A stretch of 64,000 nt of DNA from Siphonodentalium dalli (Eukaryota > Mollusca > Scaphopoda > Gadilida > Siphonodentaliidae), in the NCBI GenBank assembly GCA_032622095.1, contig CP136067.1:52307899-52371898 (forward strand). Direction: 5' to 3'. Of this stretch, positions 23,207 through 34,020 are shown piece after piece (position 1 is the first letter of the stretch; each line of letters begins with the position of its first letter). A program made the translations under genes and the position numbers. Under the pieces are notes generated by a model. It was not told the DNA's origin. It worked only from the letters and a program-made list of their open reading frames with translations, and ran no database searches.

Positions 23207-23624
23207 AACCGTGTTTTATGTCAATATAGAGCTTATATATATTGCGATTAAATAAGCCAACATTAGCTTATATGAATAAAATTAAGTGCTTATTTTCAAG
23301 AAAATAGCATGACCTCTGCATGGTAAATGTTGAGTTGTTTAATCGTCTTGTTTTCCAGCCTAGCTGTTCTCGTGAAAATAAGCACAACACGGGCCAATAT
23401 CATATTGGTATGTGCTTATTTTCACGAGACCAAGCACAACACGGGCCAATATCATATTGGTATGTGCTTATTTTTACGAGACCAGGCTGACATCTGCATG
23501 GTAAGTCTTGGGTTGGTTTATTTGTGTTATTTTCAACACGAATTGCTAAAATAAGCATAAGGCGGGCTTATCGCATATTGAAATATCCCAAGCATATATT
23601 TAGTGTTCAATTAATGACAATATG
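23207..23624. mobile_element. Family B right arm and duplicated spacers
   Basis: Continuation of the B arm after the nested A, then three B-type spacer/arm junctions in a row. An ~80-bp block containing 'caacacgggccaatatcata' is directly repeated (about 23387-23416 and 23437-23466). Confidence 0.6.
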
Positions 23625-24180
23625 CAGTCTGTTCTCGTAAAAATAAGCTCATAACGGGCTGATTTTAATGAGCGAAATAAGCTCATACTGGCATCATTTA
23701 ACCTCAATATACCTGAACTTTTTATATATTGACCTAAACACGGTTTTTAAAACAGTCAAATGTTGGACTATTTTTACACGGAATAAGCCTATCTTTGGTA
23801 TTATTTAATCTACTTTTTTTTCTTCGCAACACATCCTCATGTAATTAGGTTCATATTGGACCTAAATATTCACACTGTTCATATGGACTTATTTGATTCT
23901 AAAATAAGCCCACGGTGAGGTTATCTCTATCATTCCTTTGAATGGCGCGGGCCACAGTTAACACACATTATAAGGAGCGTGAATCTAGTAGGTCGTGTCG
24001 ATGAAAAAAAGGTAGATTAAATAATGCCAATATGGGCTTATTTCGTATGAAAATAATCCCATATTGGATTGTTTAAAAAAAATCCGTTTTAGGTCCATAT
24101 AGAACGTATATTGCGGTTAAATAATGCCAAAAGGAGCTTATTTCGCTCAGCAAAAAAAATCCCGTTATGAGCTGATAGCT
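23625..24180. mobile_element. Family B element with both arms and core
   Basis: Opens CAGTCTGTTCTCGTAAAAATAAGC. The left arm reaches ~23820. The core (23831-24003) has CAACACATCCTCATG, TTGATTCTAAAATAAGC, GGCGCGGGCCACAG and a variant of AAAGAGCGT, and it ends in GTCGTGTCGATG. The right arm mirrors the left arm. Arms fold back over ~180 bp. Confidence 0.75.
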
Positions 24181-24712
24181 ACATGGTAAGTCTTGATTTG
24201 GTTTATTTGTGTTGTTTTGCACAACACGAATTGCAAAAATAAGCACAAAACAGGCTTCTCGCATATTCAAATATCCCATATAGGGCTGTTTTAATAACTA
24301 TAGTTTAAGCACATATAGAGCGTATAGTGTTTTCGAATAATGTCAATATGCAGTGATACTGTACCCATGTATATGGTGCACATACCCAAATATACCGTGG
24401 TATCTACAAAAGTATACCCTCATACCCACATCTATAAGCGTTTTGTGTCCATATATAGCGTATATTGCGGTTAAATAATGCCAATATCAGCTTATTTCGC
24501 TCAAAATGTGCTTATTTTCACAAGAACAATCTGTATGGTAAGTCTTGAGATGGTTGATTCGTGTTTGTTTTCCACTCTATTGTCATGAAACTAAACACAA
24601 TATGGGCTTATCTCATATTTAAATATCCAATATACACAAAAAAGGGCTGTTTTAATAGCCAGCGTTAGGCCCACATGGAGCGTTTTTGAGTTTTCAAATA
24701 ATGTCAATTTGT
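24181..24712. mobile_element. Family B spacers and partial arms, with a short unrelated insertion
   Basis: Two spacer copies ('tggtaagtcttga' near 24184 and 24536) with partial arms. An unusual Cys-codon-free stretch, 24355-24420 ('atacccaaatataccgtgg'), has no match in other B copies. Confidence 0.5.
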
Positions 24713-25206
24713 AGCCTGTTCTCGTTAAAATAAACACATAACGGGGCTTATTTTAATGAGCGAAATAAACTAATATAGTCGTATTATTTAACCTAATATA
24801 CATGCACGCTATATATATGGACCTATTAAACGCGGTTTTTAAAACAGTCCAACATCTAATTTTTTTAATAGCAGCATATCCTCGGGTAAATACATGTAGG
24901 TTCATATTGGACCTAAGTATTCACATAGATTAATTTTTGGACTTGATTCTGTAGTAAGCACACAGTGAGCTTATAGCCATTATTCCGTTGAATGGCGAGG
25001 GCCGCATAGAAAACACATTATACAGAGCTTGAATCTGGTAGGTCGTGTCGATGAAAAAAGCTAGATTAAATAATACTAATATGGGCTTATTTTGCGTTAT
25101 TTATAGGTCCATATATAAACCGTATATTGCGGTTAAATAACGCCCAAAGAAGCTTATTTCGCTCATTAAAAAAAGCCCGATATGAGCTTGTTTTCACGAG
25201 AGGCTG
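24713..25206. mobile_element. Family B element, near full length
   Basis: TAGCCTGTTCTCG start, inverted arms, core from CAGCATATCCTCGGG to GTCGTGTCGATG, and end TTTTCACGAGAGGCTG. The spacer that follows is broken by the LINE insertion at 25218. Confidence 0.75.
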
Positions 25207-25559
25207 AAATGTGCATGTGCATACAACTACATGTATTTGAATCTAATCTGGATTCATCGAGCAGGTCGCTGTCACAATGTCAACAATTAGTCACATCCAT
25301 GTCCCCAAGTCACGGTATTAATGACTTCTTCGATAACTCAATACAGAAACAAATATTTAATGATAATATTCGCACCAAACTTCTCAAAAATAGCAATCGA
25401 CGTGATCATCCAAGGAACAAACTTAGAACGTATAGAACATTCAAAACGATGACTTCTTTGGAAATATATATCAACGTCATTTCCGTCCCAAAATAGCGTG
25501 AATCCCTGACAAAATTAAGAATAAGTTGCCACACCTTGGGCATCGAACGCGGACGCTAC

Positions 25560-25564
25560 TTCGA
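25560..25564 (+). repeat. Left TTCGA target duplication
   Basis: Matches TTCGA at 28117-28121. Removing 25565-28121 restores one TTCGA and the LINE reading frame. Confidence 0.65.
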
Positions 25565-25604
25565 TTTCTACGGCGGCCTGGAACCGCCACCCCCTCTTCA
25601 GTTA

Positions 25605-25970
25605 GTATCCTGATATATCAGGTTACGTATCCTGATATATCAGGTTAGTATCCTGATATATCAGGCTATTATCCTGATATATCAGGTTACGTATCCTGAT
25701 ATACCAGATTAGTATCCTGATATATCAGGTTATTATCCTGATATATCAGGTTACGTATCCTGATATATCAGGTTACGTGTCCTGATATATCAGGTTATTA
25801 TCCTGATATATCAGGTTACGTATCCTAATATATCAGGTTATTATCCTGATATACCAGGTTACGTATCCTGATATATCAGGTTACGTATCCTGATATATCA
25901 GGTTATTATCCTGATATATCAGGTTATGTATCCTGATATATCAGGTTATGTATCCTGATATATCAGGTTG
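25605..25970 (+). repeat. Left palindrome array, ~17 units
   Basis: The 14-bp perfect palindrome CCTGATATATCAGG is repeated with spacers TTACGTAT, TTAGTAT or TTATTAT, giving 20-22 bp periods. Few units carry changes (CCTAATAT, GATATACC). Confidence 0.97.
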
Positions 25971-26689
25971 TCTCGACCAATCCAGAATGTCGTCTTTCAT
26001 TGGCGGAGGCTTGTGGTTGGTTCCATATTAAGTTTGGTGACGATGAGGATGAGTGATGTGGCATGTACAATAGTACATGTAGGCGATTAACCACACACCC
26101 TCACCAAACTTCATATGGATCTTCAGGGTGACCTCTAGATGGGAGCCATCTATTTTTTCCCGAAATTCGTTAGAAAACATGGCCGCCATCAGTCATCTTG
26201 GATTTCAAATTTGGATCCATTGGCACACCCAGCAGAACAAATATCGGAACAAATATTTTAAAACTTTATACAGGCGTGTTTTGGGTCACCTCTGGGGATA
26301 TCAAATGTTTCCGAATTTCGTTGAAAGCATTTCCGCCCCTTTTGGATTTTAAACTTTGTATGACTAAATGATTTGGCACAAAATACAGACCACATCTTTT
26401 ATATAGTCCTTACTGAACTTCATATGGATCTTCTGGGAGATGGGAGCCACCAAAAATGTCATTGAAAAACATGGGAGGTATCCAATTATTACGCAATTCA
26501 TGAAAAGAAAACATGGCCGCCAGCAGGATTTCATTCGCACACCATGCATCCCTCATTTATTGGTGAAATGTTTTAAATGAAAACAAGAGATGGACTGTCG
26601 TCCGGTGCATACCCCCTTGTGGATTACCGCCTAGTGTGGGCATATCTATAACTTATGACTGCTATACTCAGACAGATTGGACCCAAAAA

Positions 26690-27215
26690 ATCTGAATTTT
26701 CATATAAACAAAGATGAATAACTATAGAACAAAAAACAAAACAAAACAGTTGAATGTGCCATTAAATGTCCTCATATTGGTGAACATCCATACAAAATTT
26801 CATTGAGATCCGAGCATTACTGTTCAAGTTATGACCTGAACAGACATCGGATGGACCAAACAGCCAACATTTCCAGATAAACAAAGATGAATAACTCTAG
26901 TATGGAAAAGCGAAACAGAACAATGGAACCCTCTATTGAATGTCATCATACTAGTGAACATCCATACCAAATTTCATTGAGATCCCAGCACAACTGTTGA
27001 AGTTACGACATGAACAGACATCAGACGGACCAAAAATCCAAAATTTCCAGATAAACAATGATGAATAACTCTAGAATGGAAAATCCGAACAAAACGATGG
27101 AAACCTCTATTTAATGTCCTCATAGTAGTGAACATCCATACCTAATTTCATTGAGATCTGAGCACTACTGTTAAAGTTATGACATGAACAGACATCGACG
27201 GACGTACTGACGGAC
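26690..27215 (+). repeat. Three ~172-bp direct repeats
   Basis: Units start near 26697, 26873 and 27049. Each contains 'ataaacaaagatgaataact', 'gtgaacatccatacc' and 'aatttcattgagatc', ending with 'catgaacagacatc'. A run of 'acggacg' follows at 27190-27242. This type of repeat is common in molluscan genomes as I recall them. Confidence 0.85.
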
Positions 27216-27575
27216 GCACATACAGACGCACGGACGGACGGAAAATGGGGTATAACAATATCATCTACAGAATACAAGCCCATTGCGTACATTATTGTAA
27301 CTTTTTGACTTTCCTTCTTCTATAGGAGTCCTTTATCATTCTATTGACAGCTCAGCATGAAATTAACACCTACCAACGTTGAGCTACAGTGTCATTGACA
27401 CTTTCATTTGAACTTATTATCTAATCATTTCCGAAGGGAACTACTCGTCAATGATTATTTAGTATAGAAAGGGTTAATAATGGACTGGTCATCGCTCAGT
27501 GGATGGTTCGGTTCTTGCTAACACTTCCGTGACTGGGGCTCCTTGAAATTTTGCAAACACCTGTGCCAATGAACT

Positions 27576-27640
27576 CTTTTATATATGCGAGTCTCCTACT
27601 GGTAGCCTCGCATATATAAGAGCATATACATTGGCCTAAC
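27576..27640. repeat. Hairpin related to the 52588-52654 palindrome
   Basis: Inverted arms 'ctcttttatatatgcgag' and 'ctcgcatatataagag', flanked by 'tgtgccaatg' and 'cattggcctaaca'. It shares these modules with the TTAA element at 52561-52948. Confidence 0.8.
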
Positions 27641-27710
27641 AATATTGACTAAGAATCCAACCAACCACAAGCCTCCGCCAATGAGACGACACTCTGGATT
27701 GGTCGAGACA

Positions 27711-28077
27711 TAACCTGATATATCGGGATAATAACCTGATATATCAGGATACGTAACCTGATATATCAGGATAATAACCTGATATATCAGGATACATAAC
27801 CTGATATATCAGGATAATAACCTGATATATCAGGATACGTAACCTGATATATCAGGATACGTAACCTGATATATCAGGATACGTAACCTGATATATCAAG
27901 AGAATAACCTGATATATCAGGATACGTAACCTGATATTTCAGGATACGTAACCTGATATATCATGATACGTAACCTGATATATCAGGATAATAACCTGAT
28001 ATATCAGGATACGTAACCTGATATATCAGGATACTAACCTGATATATCAGGATAGGTAACCTGATATATCAGGAAAC
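27711..28077 (-). repeat. Right palindrome array, ~17 units
   Basis: Reverse-oriented partner of 25605-25970. Its units are CCTGATATATCAGG with spacers ATACGTAA or ATAATAA; variants occur (TCGGGAT, TCAAGAG, ATTTCAGG, TCATGAT). The unit count equals that of the left arm. Confidence 0.97.
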
Positions 28078-28116
28078 TAACTGAAGAGGAGGTGGCGGTT
28101 CCAGGCCGCCGTAGAT

Positions 28117-28121
28117 TTCGA
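28117..28121 (+). repeat. Right TTCGA target duplication
   Basis: Partner of 25560-25564. Confidence 0.65.
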
Positions 28122-28684
28122 CGAAGCGGACCGAATTTGCGAAACATGCAATGAAATCGACAATTATTTACTGTACTTCTTCTGTCAGACGAGAACATAT
28201 CACCCAATCTGTTAAACATCCCCAACGAGAAACTATTTAAACAAATAATGATCAGCAGCGACTCAAAAACTATGCGGGCTTTGGTGCACACTTTGTCCAC
28301 TATGGATTGAAAAAGAAAGGGGTTTGGCAACAGAGTAACGACTCTTAAATCGAGTACAACAAAAAAGGAACAAAGATTCTTCGACTTGAGACCATGTCAG
28401 TGTTGCCAGTATCAACTCTGAATGGTATGTTTGCCAATCATCTACATATATTATCTGAACGTATGATAGGCATATACCGGTATAACATATGTATATTGTC
28501 ATATATAAGCATATACCGCCATATATCATTGTTGTTACATTGTACTTAACTTTGTTTCATGTAATCCGTCCATTTTGTCTTGTTATTCTGTGTTCATGTA
28601 CATTTGACCATATATGGTGTAACGTACAAATAAACATGATTGATTGATTGATTGGTAAGTCATGTGTTTATTCGTGTTGTTTTC

Positions 28685-29153
28685 CAGCCTGTGTTCGAGA
28701 CAATAATCCCATAACGGGCTTATTTTAATGAGCGAAATAAGCTCATATTGGAATTATTAAGACTCATTATATATGTATGCTATATTTGAACCTAAAACAA
28801 GGATGTTAAAACAGTCCAATGTGGGATTATTTCCATAAGAAATAAGCCCATATTGGTATTATTTAATCCACCTTTATTCATCGCAACATATATTCTCGTA
28901 AAAATAGGTTCATATTGGATCTAAAGATTCACATAGGTTCATATTGGACTTATTCGATTCTGAAATAAACCCACAGTGAACTACTACCCGCTATTCAGCT
29001 AAGTGGCATGGGCCACAGTTAAAACACATTTTAAAGAGCGTGAGTCTGGTATGTCGTGTCGATGAAAACATTGAGGTTAAATAATGCCAGTATGAGCTTA
29101 ATTCGCTCATTAAAATAAGCCCGTTATGTGCTTATTTTTATGAGAACAGGATG
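28685..29153. mobile_element. Family B element
   Basis: Starts CAGCCTGTGTTCGAG, ends GAGAACAGGATG, with inverted arms around a core containing CAACATATATTCTCG, TTCGATTCTGAAATAA and TTTTAAAGAGCGTGAG. It is followed directly by the core of another copy (from 29156). Confidence 0.72.
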
Positions 29154-29395
29154 AAACATATCCTCGTGCAAATAGGTTCATATTGGACCTACATGTAACT
29201 ATTCACAGGTTTATGTTGGAACTATCTGATTCTGAAATAAGTACATACTGAGTCCCTTATTCCGTTGAATGGCGCCAAACACCCTACAAAGAGCGTAGCT
29301 TTGGTAAGTTGTGTTTATGAAAAAAGGCAGATTAAATCATTCCGATATGGGCTCATTTCGTATGTAAATAGTCCCATATTGTACTGTGTTTTAAA

Positions 29396-29620
29396 CAGAC
29401 TGTTCCCCAAAATTCCGCACATTATCTGCTTATAAATAATTTATTTTAGGTAGATAATCTGATTAGAATGTCCTCATTTTCAGTCCATAATGTGCTGAAA
29501 ATGAGAATATTTTAGTCACATTATCGACTCATAATGGGGCAATTCAGATTATGTGCGGACAATCACACAACTAAGCCAACCCGTAACTTTTCAGATGTAC
29601 GCTATTTAAAGACATAATAT
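29396..29620 (+). mobile_element. Family A element, 3'-truncated
   Basis: Starts CAGACTGTTCCCC after TTTTAAA, as at 22835, and breaks off at GTACGCTATTTAAAG. The sequence after the break recurs after the A copy at 30644. Confidence 0.75.
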
Positions 29621-30643
29621 GGATTTGTTCGGGTATGTGAAACTGATAAGTTAGCATTCAGGCGCTATGTCAACTGTAGGAATGTAGCATTTTAGTAACA
29701 TATGGCAATAGTCCCATATTGTACTGCTTTAAAAGCCGAGATTTAGGTCAATATAGAGCTAATATATATTGCGATTAAATAATGCCAAAATTATCGCTCG
29801 TTAAAATACGGCCGTTAAGTGCTTATTTTCACGAAAATAGCTTGACATCTGCATGGCAAGTGTTGAGTTGTTTAATCGTGTTGTTTTCCAGCCTGTTGAC
29901 GTGAAAATAAGCACACCACGTGCCTATCTCATATTGTTATGTGCTTATTTTCATGAGAACAGGGTGACGTCTGCATGGTAAGTCTTGAGTTGGTTTATTT
30001 GTGTTGTGCCACAACACGAATTGCTAAAATAAGCATGACGAGCTTATCGCATATTGAAATATCTATATAGGGCTGTTATAATAACCAGCGTTTAGGCCCA
30101 TATGAAGCTTATTTAGTTTTCAAATAATGGCAGTTTGCAGTCTGTTTTCGTGAAAATAAACACAAAACAGGACTTATTTTAATGAGCGAAATAAGCTCAT
30201 ACAGAGGTATAATTTAACTTATATATATGGACCTATAAACGCGGCTTTTTAAACAGACAATATCAGACTGTTCTATCGAACTAGTCCCATGTTGGTATTA
30301 TTAAATCTAATTTGTTTTCATCGCAACATATCCTCATGTAAATAGGTTCATATTTGACCTTTAAGTATTCACATAGGTTCTTTTGATTCTGATATAAGTC
30401 CACAGTAAGCTTATAGCCATTATTCGGTTGAATGGCGAGGGCAGCATTGACTATAAAGAGCTTGAATCTGGTAGGTTGTGTCGATGAAAAAAGCTAGATT
30501 AATAATACTGATATGGGTTTATTTCAGTAAAAACAATACAATTAGGGTAGCTTTGGTAAGTAAGTGATAAACTAAGGTAGATAAAATAATGCCAATATGG
30601 GCTTATTTCTTATGTAAATAGTCCCATATTGTACCGTTTTAAA

Positions 30644-30867
30644 CAGCCTGTTCCCCAAATTCCCGCACATTATCTGCTTATATAAAAAGTAAATATTCTA
30701 GGTAGATAATCTGCTTATGAACGCTCTCATTTTGAGTCGATAATGTGCTGAAAATTATACAAAATTAGTCACATTATCGCCTCATAATGGAACAATTCTA
30801 AGCAGATTATGAGCGGACAATGACACAACTAAGCCAACCCACAGCTTATCAGATGTACGCACTTTAA
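30644..30867 (+). mobile_element. Family A element, 3'-truncated
   Basis: Starts CAGCCTGTTCCCC after TTTTAAA and breaks off at GTACGCACTTTAAAG. It shares its junction with 29396-29620, so the truncation happened once, before duplication. Confidence 0.75.
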
Positions 30868-31201
30868 AGACATATTATGGACTTGTACGGGTATGTGAAA
30901 CTGATAAGTTAGCATTCAGGCGCTATGTCAAGTAAATCGACCGTACCTCTCCATAGAAATCATCGTCTGAACTACGCTCAATTGTAAATATTTACTTCTG
31001 GAATCGGGACTATTGGCGACAATACGGGCTTATATCATATTATTATGTGCCTATTTTCACGAGAACAGTCTTGAGTTGGTTTATTTGTGTTGTATTCCAC
31101 AACACAAATTGCAAAAATAATCATAAGATGTTCTTATCGCATATTGAAATATCCCATATAGGGCTGTTATAATAATCAAATAATCAAATAATGACAATAT
31201 G

Positions 31202-31714
31202 CAGCTTGTTCTCGTAAAAATAAGCTCATAACGGGCTTATTTTAATGAGCGAATTAAGCTCATACTGCCATTATTGAACCTAAACGCGATTTTTAAAGCA
31301 GTCAAATGTTGGACTATTTCCATGTAAGCCCATATTGGTATTATTTAATCTACTTTTTTTCATCTCAACATATCCTCAGGTTTATATTGGACCTAAATAT
31401 TCACACAGTTCATATTGGACTTATTTTATTCTGAAATAAGCCCACGTGAGCGTATACCAGTTATTCCGTAGAATGGCGCAGGCCACAGTGAAAATACCTT
31501 CTAAAGAGCGTGAATCTAGTAAGTTATCTCGATGAGAATAGGTAGATAGATTAAATAGTGCCAATATGGGCATATTTCGTATGTAAATAGTCCCATGTTA
31601 GACTGTCTTAAAACCCGCATTTTCTGTCCATATCGTATACTGCGGTTAAATAATGGCAATATTTAGTTCATAATAACATGGCGTTTATGTGCTTATTTTC
31701 ACGAGAACAGTCTG
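31202..31714. mobile_element. Family B element, full length with both ends
   Basis: Starts CAGCTTGTTCTCG and ends CGAGAACAGTCTG. Inverted arms flank a core with CAACATATCCTCAGG, TTATTCTGAAATAAGC, GGCGCAGGCCACAGTGAAAA and AAAGAGCGTGAAT. Confidence 0.78.
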
Positions 31715-32354
31715 CATGTTGACATTATTTGAAAACTGAAATACGCTCCATAAGGCCTAAACGCTAGTTATTAAAACAGCCTTACATGTACATGTATATG
31801 GGTTATTTCAATATGAGGAAAACCCGTATTGTGCTTATTTCACGAGAACACGATTAAACAACTCAAGACTTGTCATGCTGTTCTCATGAAAATAAGTACA
31901 AAACGGACATATTTTAATGCGCGATATAAGCTGATATTGGAATTATTTTGCCACAATATACGCTCAATATGGATCTAACACACTGTTTTTATAAATAAAA
32001 CAGTACAATATGGGATTATTTCCATACATATCAAGCCCAAATTGAAATGATTTAATCTGCCTCTTTTCATCGACACGACTTACCAATTTCACGATCTTTA
32101 TAATGTTTTCACTGCGGCCATAACGGAATAACGATTTAAGCTCACTATGGAGTTATTTCATAATCAAATTATTTCAAATATCAACCTATGCGAATAGCTA
32201 CATGTAGGTCCAATTTGAACCTATTTGCACGACGATGTGTTTCATCCTGTTCTCGTAAAAATAAGCACATAACGCTGCGAAACGGGCTTATTTTAATGAG
32301 CGAATTAAGCTCCCATTGTCATTATTTAACAACCTAAACTTGTTTATCGACATG
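31715..32354. mobile_element. Partial family B copies
   Basis: Arms and a reversed core (CTGCGGCCATAACGGAATAA near 32113), then CCTGTTCTCGTAAAAATAAGC near 32237. The A copy at 32355 interrupts the 'atcgacacgac' end of a core. Confidence 0.6.
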
Positions 32355-32707
32355 CAGCCTGTTCTCCCGAAAACCCGCAGATTATCTGCTTATACATAAA
32401 CATTTTTAGGTAGATAATATGCTTATAATCTCATAAATTTAAGTCGATAATGTGCTGAAAATGAGACAATTTTAGTCACATTATCGACTGCTAATGAGTC
32501 GATTGTAATCAGATTGTGTGCAGAAAATGACACAAATAAGCCAACTCACGGTTTTCATGTGTATGTTCTTTATAGCATGTGTTTTCAATGTGGCCGCGCC
32601 ATAAAACGAAATGACGGATATGATCTATTATCTGCTTATTTCACAATAAAATGTACCTATTTCACATTATAGGCCGATTATGTGCCTATTTGAGGGAGGA
32701 TATGTTG
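32355..32707 (+). mobile_element. Family A element, full length, in a family B core
   Basis: CAGCCTGTTCTCCCG to GAGGATATGTTG (353 bp). Flanks CGACATG (32348-32354) and CGACACG (32708-32714) agree at 6 of 7 positions. The consensus B core reads ATCGACACGAC at this point. Confidence 0.85.
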
Positions 32708-32904
32708 CGACACGACATACCAGATTCACGCTCTTTATAATGTGTTTTAACTGCGGCTCGCTTCATTCAACTAAATAACGGGTATAAACTCACTAATGGC
32801 TTATTTCCGAATCAATTAAGTCCATTGAAACATATGTTAATATGTATGCCCAATATGAACCTATTTTCGCGAGGATAAGTTGCGATGAAAAACGGTAGAT
32901 TTAA
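32708..32904 (-). mobile_element. Family B core, minus orientation
   Basis: Carries CACGCTCTTTATAATGTG, CGAATCAATTAAGTCC and GAGGATAAGTTGCGATGAAAA, the reverse-oriented core and arm start. It is interrupted by the TTAA element. Confidence 0.65.
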
Positions 32905-33361
32905 AGGTACTCAATCCGTAAAAAGGGTCCCCATCTCAACAGATTCCAACAACAACAATCCGATCAGAGGGTCCTATATTACTATTTCTTTGGCTTTGGG
33001 GGTAAAAAATATTTGATTCGAGTCGAGGAACCCATCAAACAAAGCTCAGAGTTATTAGATATTGATTTTTGAAATTTGTTAATTGCTCGAGATGAGTACT
33101 AATAACTGCCGTCAATTTGGTAACCTGCTCGAGATTTTACGCCAAAACTCTATTCAAACAGACAAGGATGGATAACTCTAAAATCAAGTGGTAATAATAA
33201 CGAAATTTTGACTGTCTTCTGGGCCAGAAAGAATTCCCGATAATGAAAAATAATAGATTTCTAAAATCGATATCTAACAAATCTGAGCTTTGATGGGTGA
33301 CTTCCTCGACTCGAACCCATTGAAATAGTATTTGATAGGAGTTTTATCGGATTGAGTACCT
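32905..33361. mobile_element. TTAA-flanked fold-back element, family ii (457 bp)
   Basis: Perfect 14-bp inverted ends AGGTACTCAATCCG / CGGATTGAGTACCT with TTAA at 32901-32904 and 33362-33365. Longer imperfect inverted blocks continue inside (TTCGAGTCGAGGAA near 33017; partner near 33305). The interrupted family B arm normally reads GGTAGATTAAATAATGCC, so the empty site has one TTAA. Such ends fit the Kolobok or piggyBac superfamilies. No protein is encoded. Confidence 0.88.
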
Positions 33362-33365
33362 TTAA

Positions 33366-33640
33366 TAATGACAATATGGGAGATAGTCCCATATTGGACT
33401 GTTTTATAAACTGAGTTTTAGGTCCATATAGAGCGTATATTGTGATTAAATAATACCAATAGGGGCTTATATCGCTCATTAAAATAAGACCGTTACGTGC
33501 TTATTTTTATGGAAACCATACATGTACTCCCATAGTGTACGTTTATCTCCACACAGAGCCTATATTGATATGAGCTTATTTCGCTCATTAAAATAAGCCG
33601 GGAGTGTGGCTATTTTCACGAGAACAGGCTGTGAAGTAGC
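33366..33640. mobile_element. Family B arm fragments
   Basis: ATAATGACAATATGGG continues the arm broken by the TTAA element. It is followed by two GCTCATTAAAATAAG junctions and TTTTCACGAGAACAGGCTG ending at ~33632. Confidence 0.65.
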
Positions 33641-34020
33641 ATATACATGTACTATACATTCCTTTTTCATATACATATGTTGTACTTCCGTATATATTCA
33701 TATTAAAATATTCTTCATATTTCATACAGAATACTATATCATTATGTCCATGCAGTGTATCACAACTACAATTTACCATATCTTATCCTAATTTAATTAA
33801 AGGTTTAAACCAAAACATAGTTCGTACTTTAATTGGGTCGGGTTGTTCCGGGTCGCTTGGTGTCGGTTGTGCCTGGGGCGGATGGTCCCGTTCCTGTATA
33901 TACAACTATATACATGTGTATATAGTACATCTGACTACAGACCGAATCGGGACCACAGGGACAACTCGCGTATGTTAGGGTGGGTTGTCCAGATTTTCCG
34001 GGGCTGGTTGTCTCACGTTT
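33641..34020. other. No recognised feature
   Basis: AT-rich sequence, then a short GC-richer stretch near 33840-34020 with open frames but no motif that I recognise. Confidence 0.4.

Larger units (their letters stand above)
25565..28116. mobile_element. 2.55-kb element with arms of tandem palindromes
   Basis: Outer inverted ends are TCTACGGCGGCCTGGAACC-type (25567-; complement ends near 28115). Next come ~17 palindromic units per arm, then inner inverted blocks GTCTCGACCAATCCAGA and GGCGGAGGCTTGTGGTTGG (left 25970-26020, right 27660-27711). The interior (26021-27659) has no transposase-like frame. The TTCGA duplication and restored LINE frame prove insertion. The superfamily is unknown; a 5-bp duplication is compatible with several. 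Confidence 0.82.
25218..28654 (+). pseudogene. 5'-truncated LINE fragment (RT-ORF C-terminus and 3' tail), split by another element
   Basis: Coding remnant: residues IRTKLLKNSNRRDHPRNKL and RTYRTFK, a stop at 25494-25496, then in the same frame RESLTKLRISCHTLGIERGR YF (to 25561). This resembles the region after the reverse transcriptase in many animal non-LTR elements, where 'LTKxRISxHxLxIExGRY' precedes a Cys-rich 'RxCxxC' segment. After the 2.55-kb insertion the frame resumes at 28118 with DEADRICETCNEIDNYLLYFF, i.e. the expected CxxC motif. A 3' untranslated region and a (GATT)n tail end at 28654. The fragment sits exactly in a family B spacer (GCATG|GTAAGT), so its borders are well fixed. 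Confidence 0.75.
29154..31201. mobile_element. Chain of partial family B and family A copies
   Basis: Contains B cores (near 29156, 30317), several B spacers ('gcatggtaagtcttgagttg' near 29973) and two truncated A copies listed separately. Two ~340-bp segments (about 29340-29683 and 30590-30930) are copies of one composite and share the same A truncation junction and downstream ~62 bp. Confidence 0.6.

Noticed and set aside
25605-28077. CRISPR-like array
   Set aside because: Short palindromic repeats with short spacers superficially resemble CRISPR, but spacers are 6-8 bp and themselves repeated, the arrays are inverted arms of an insertion, and the context is eukaryotic.
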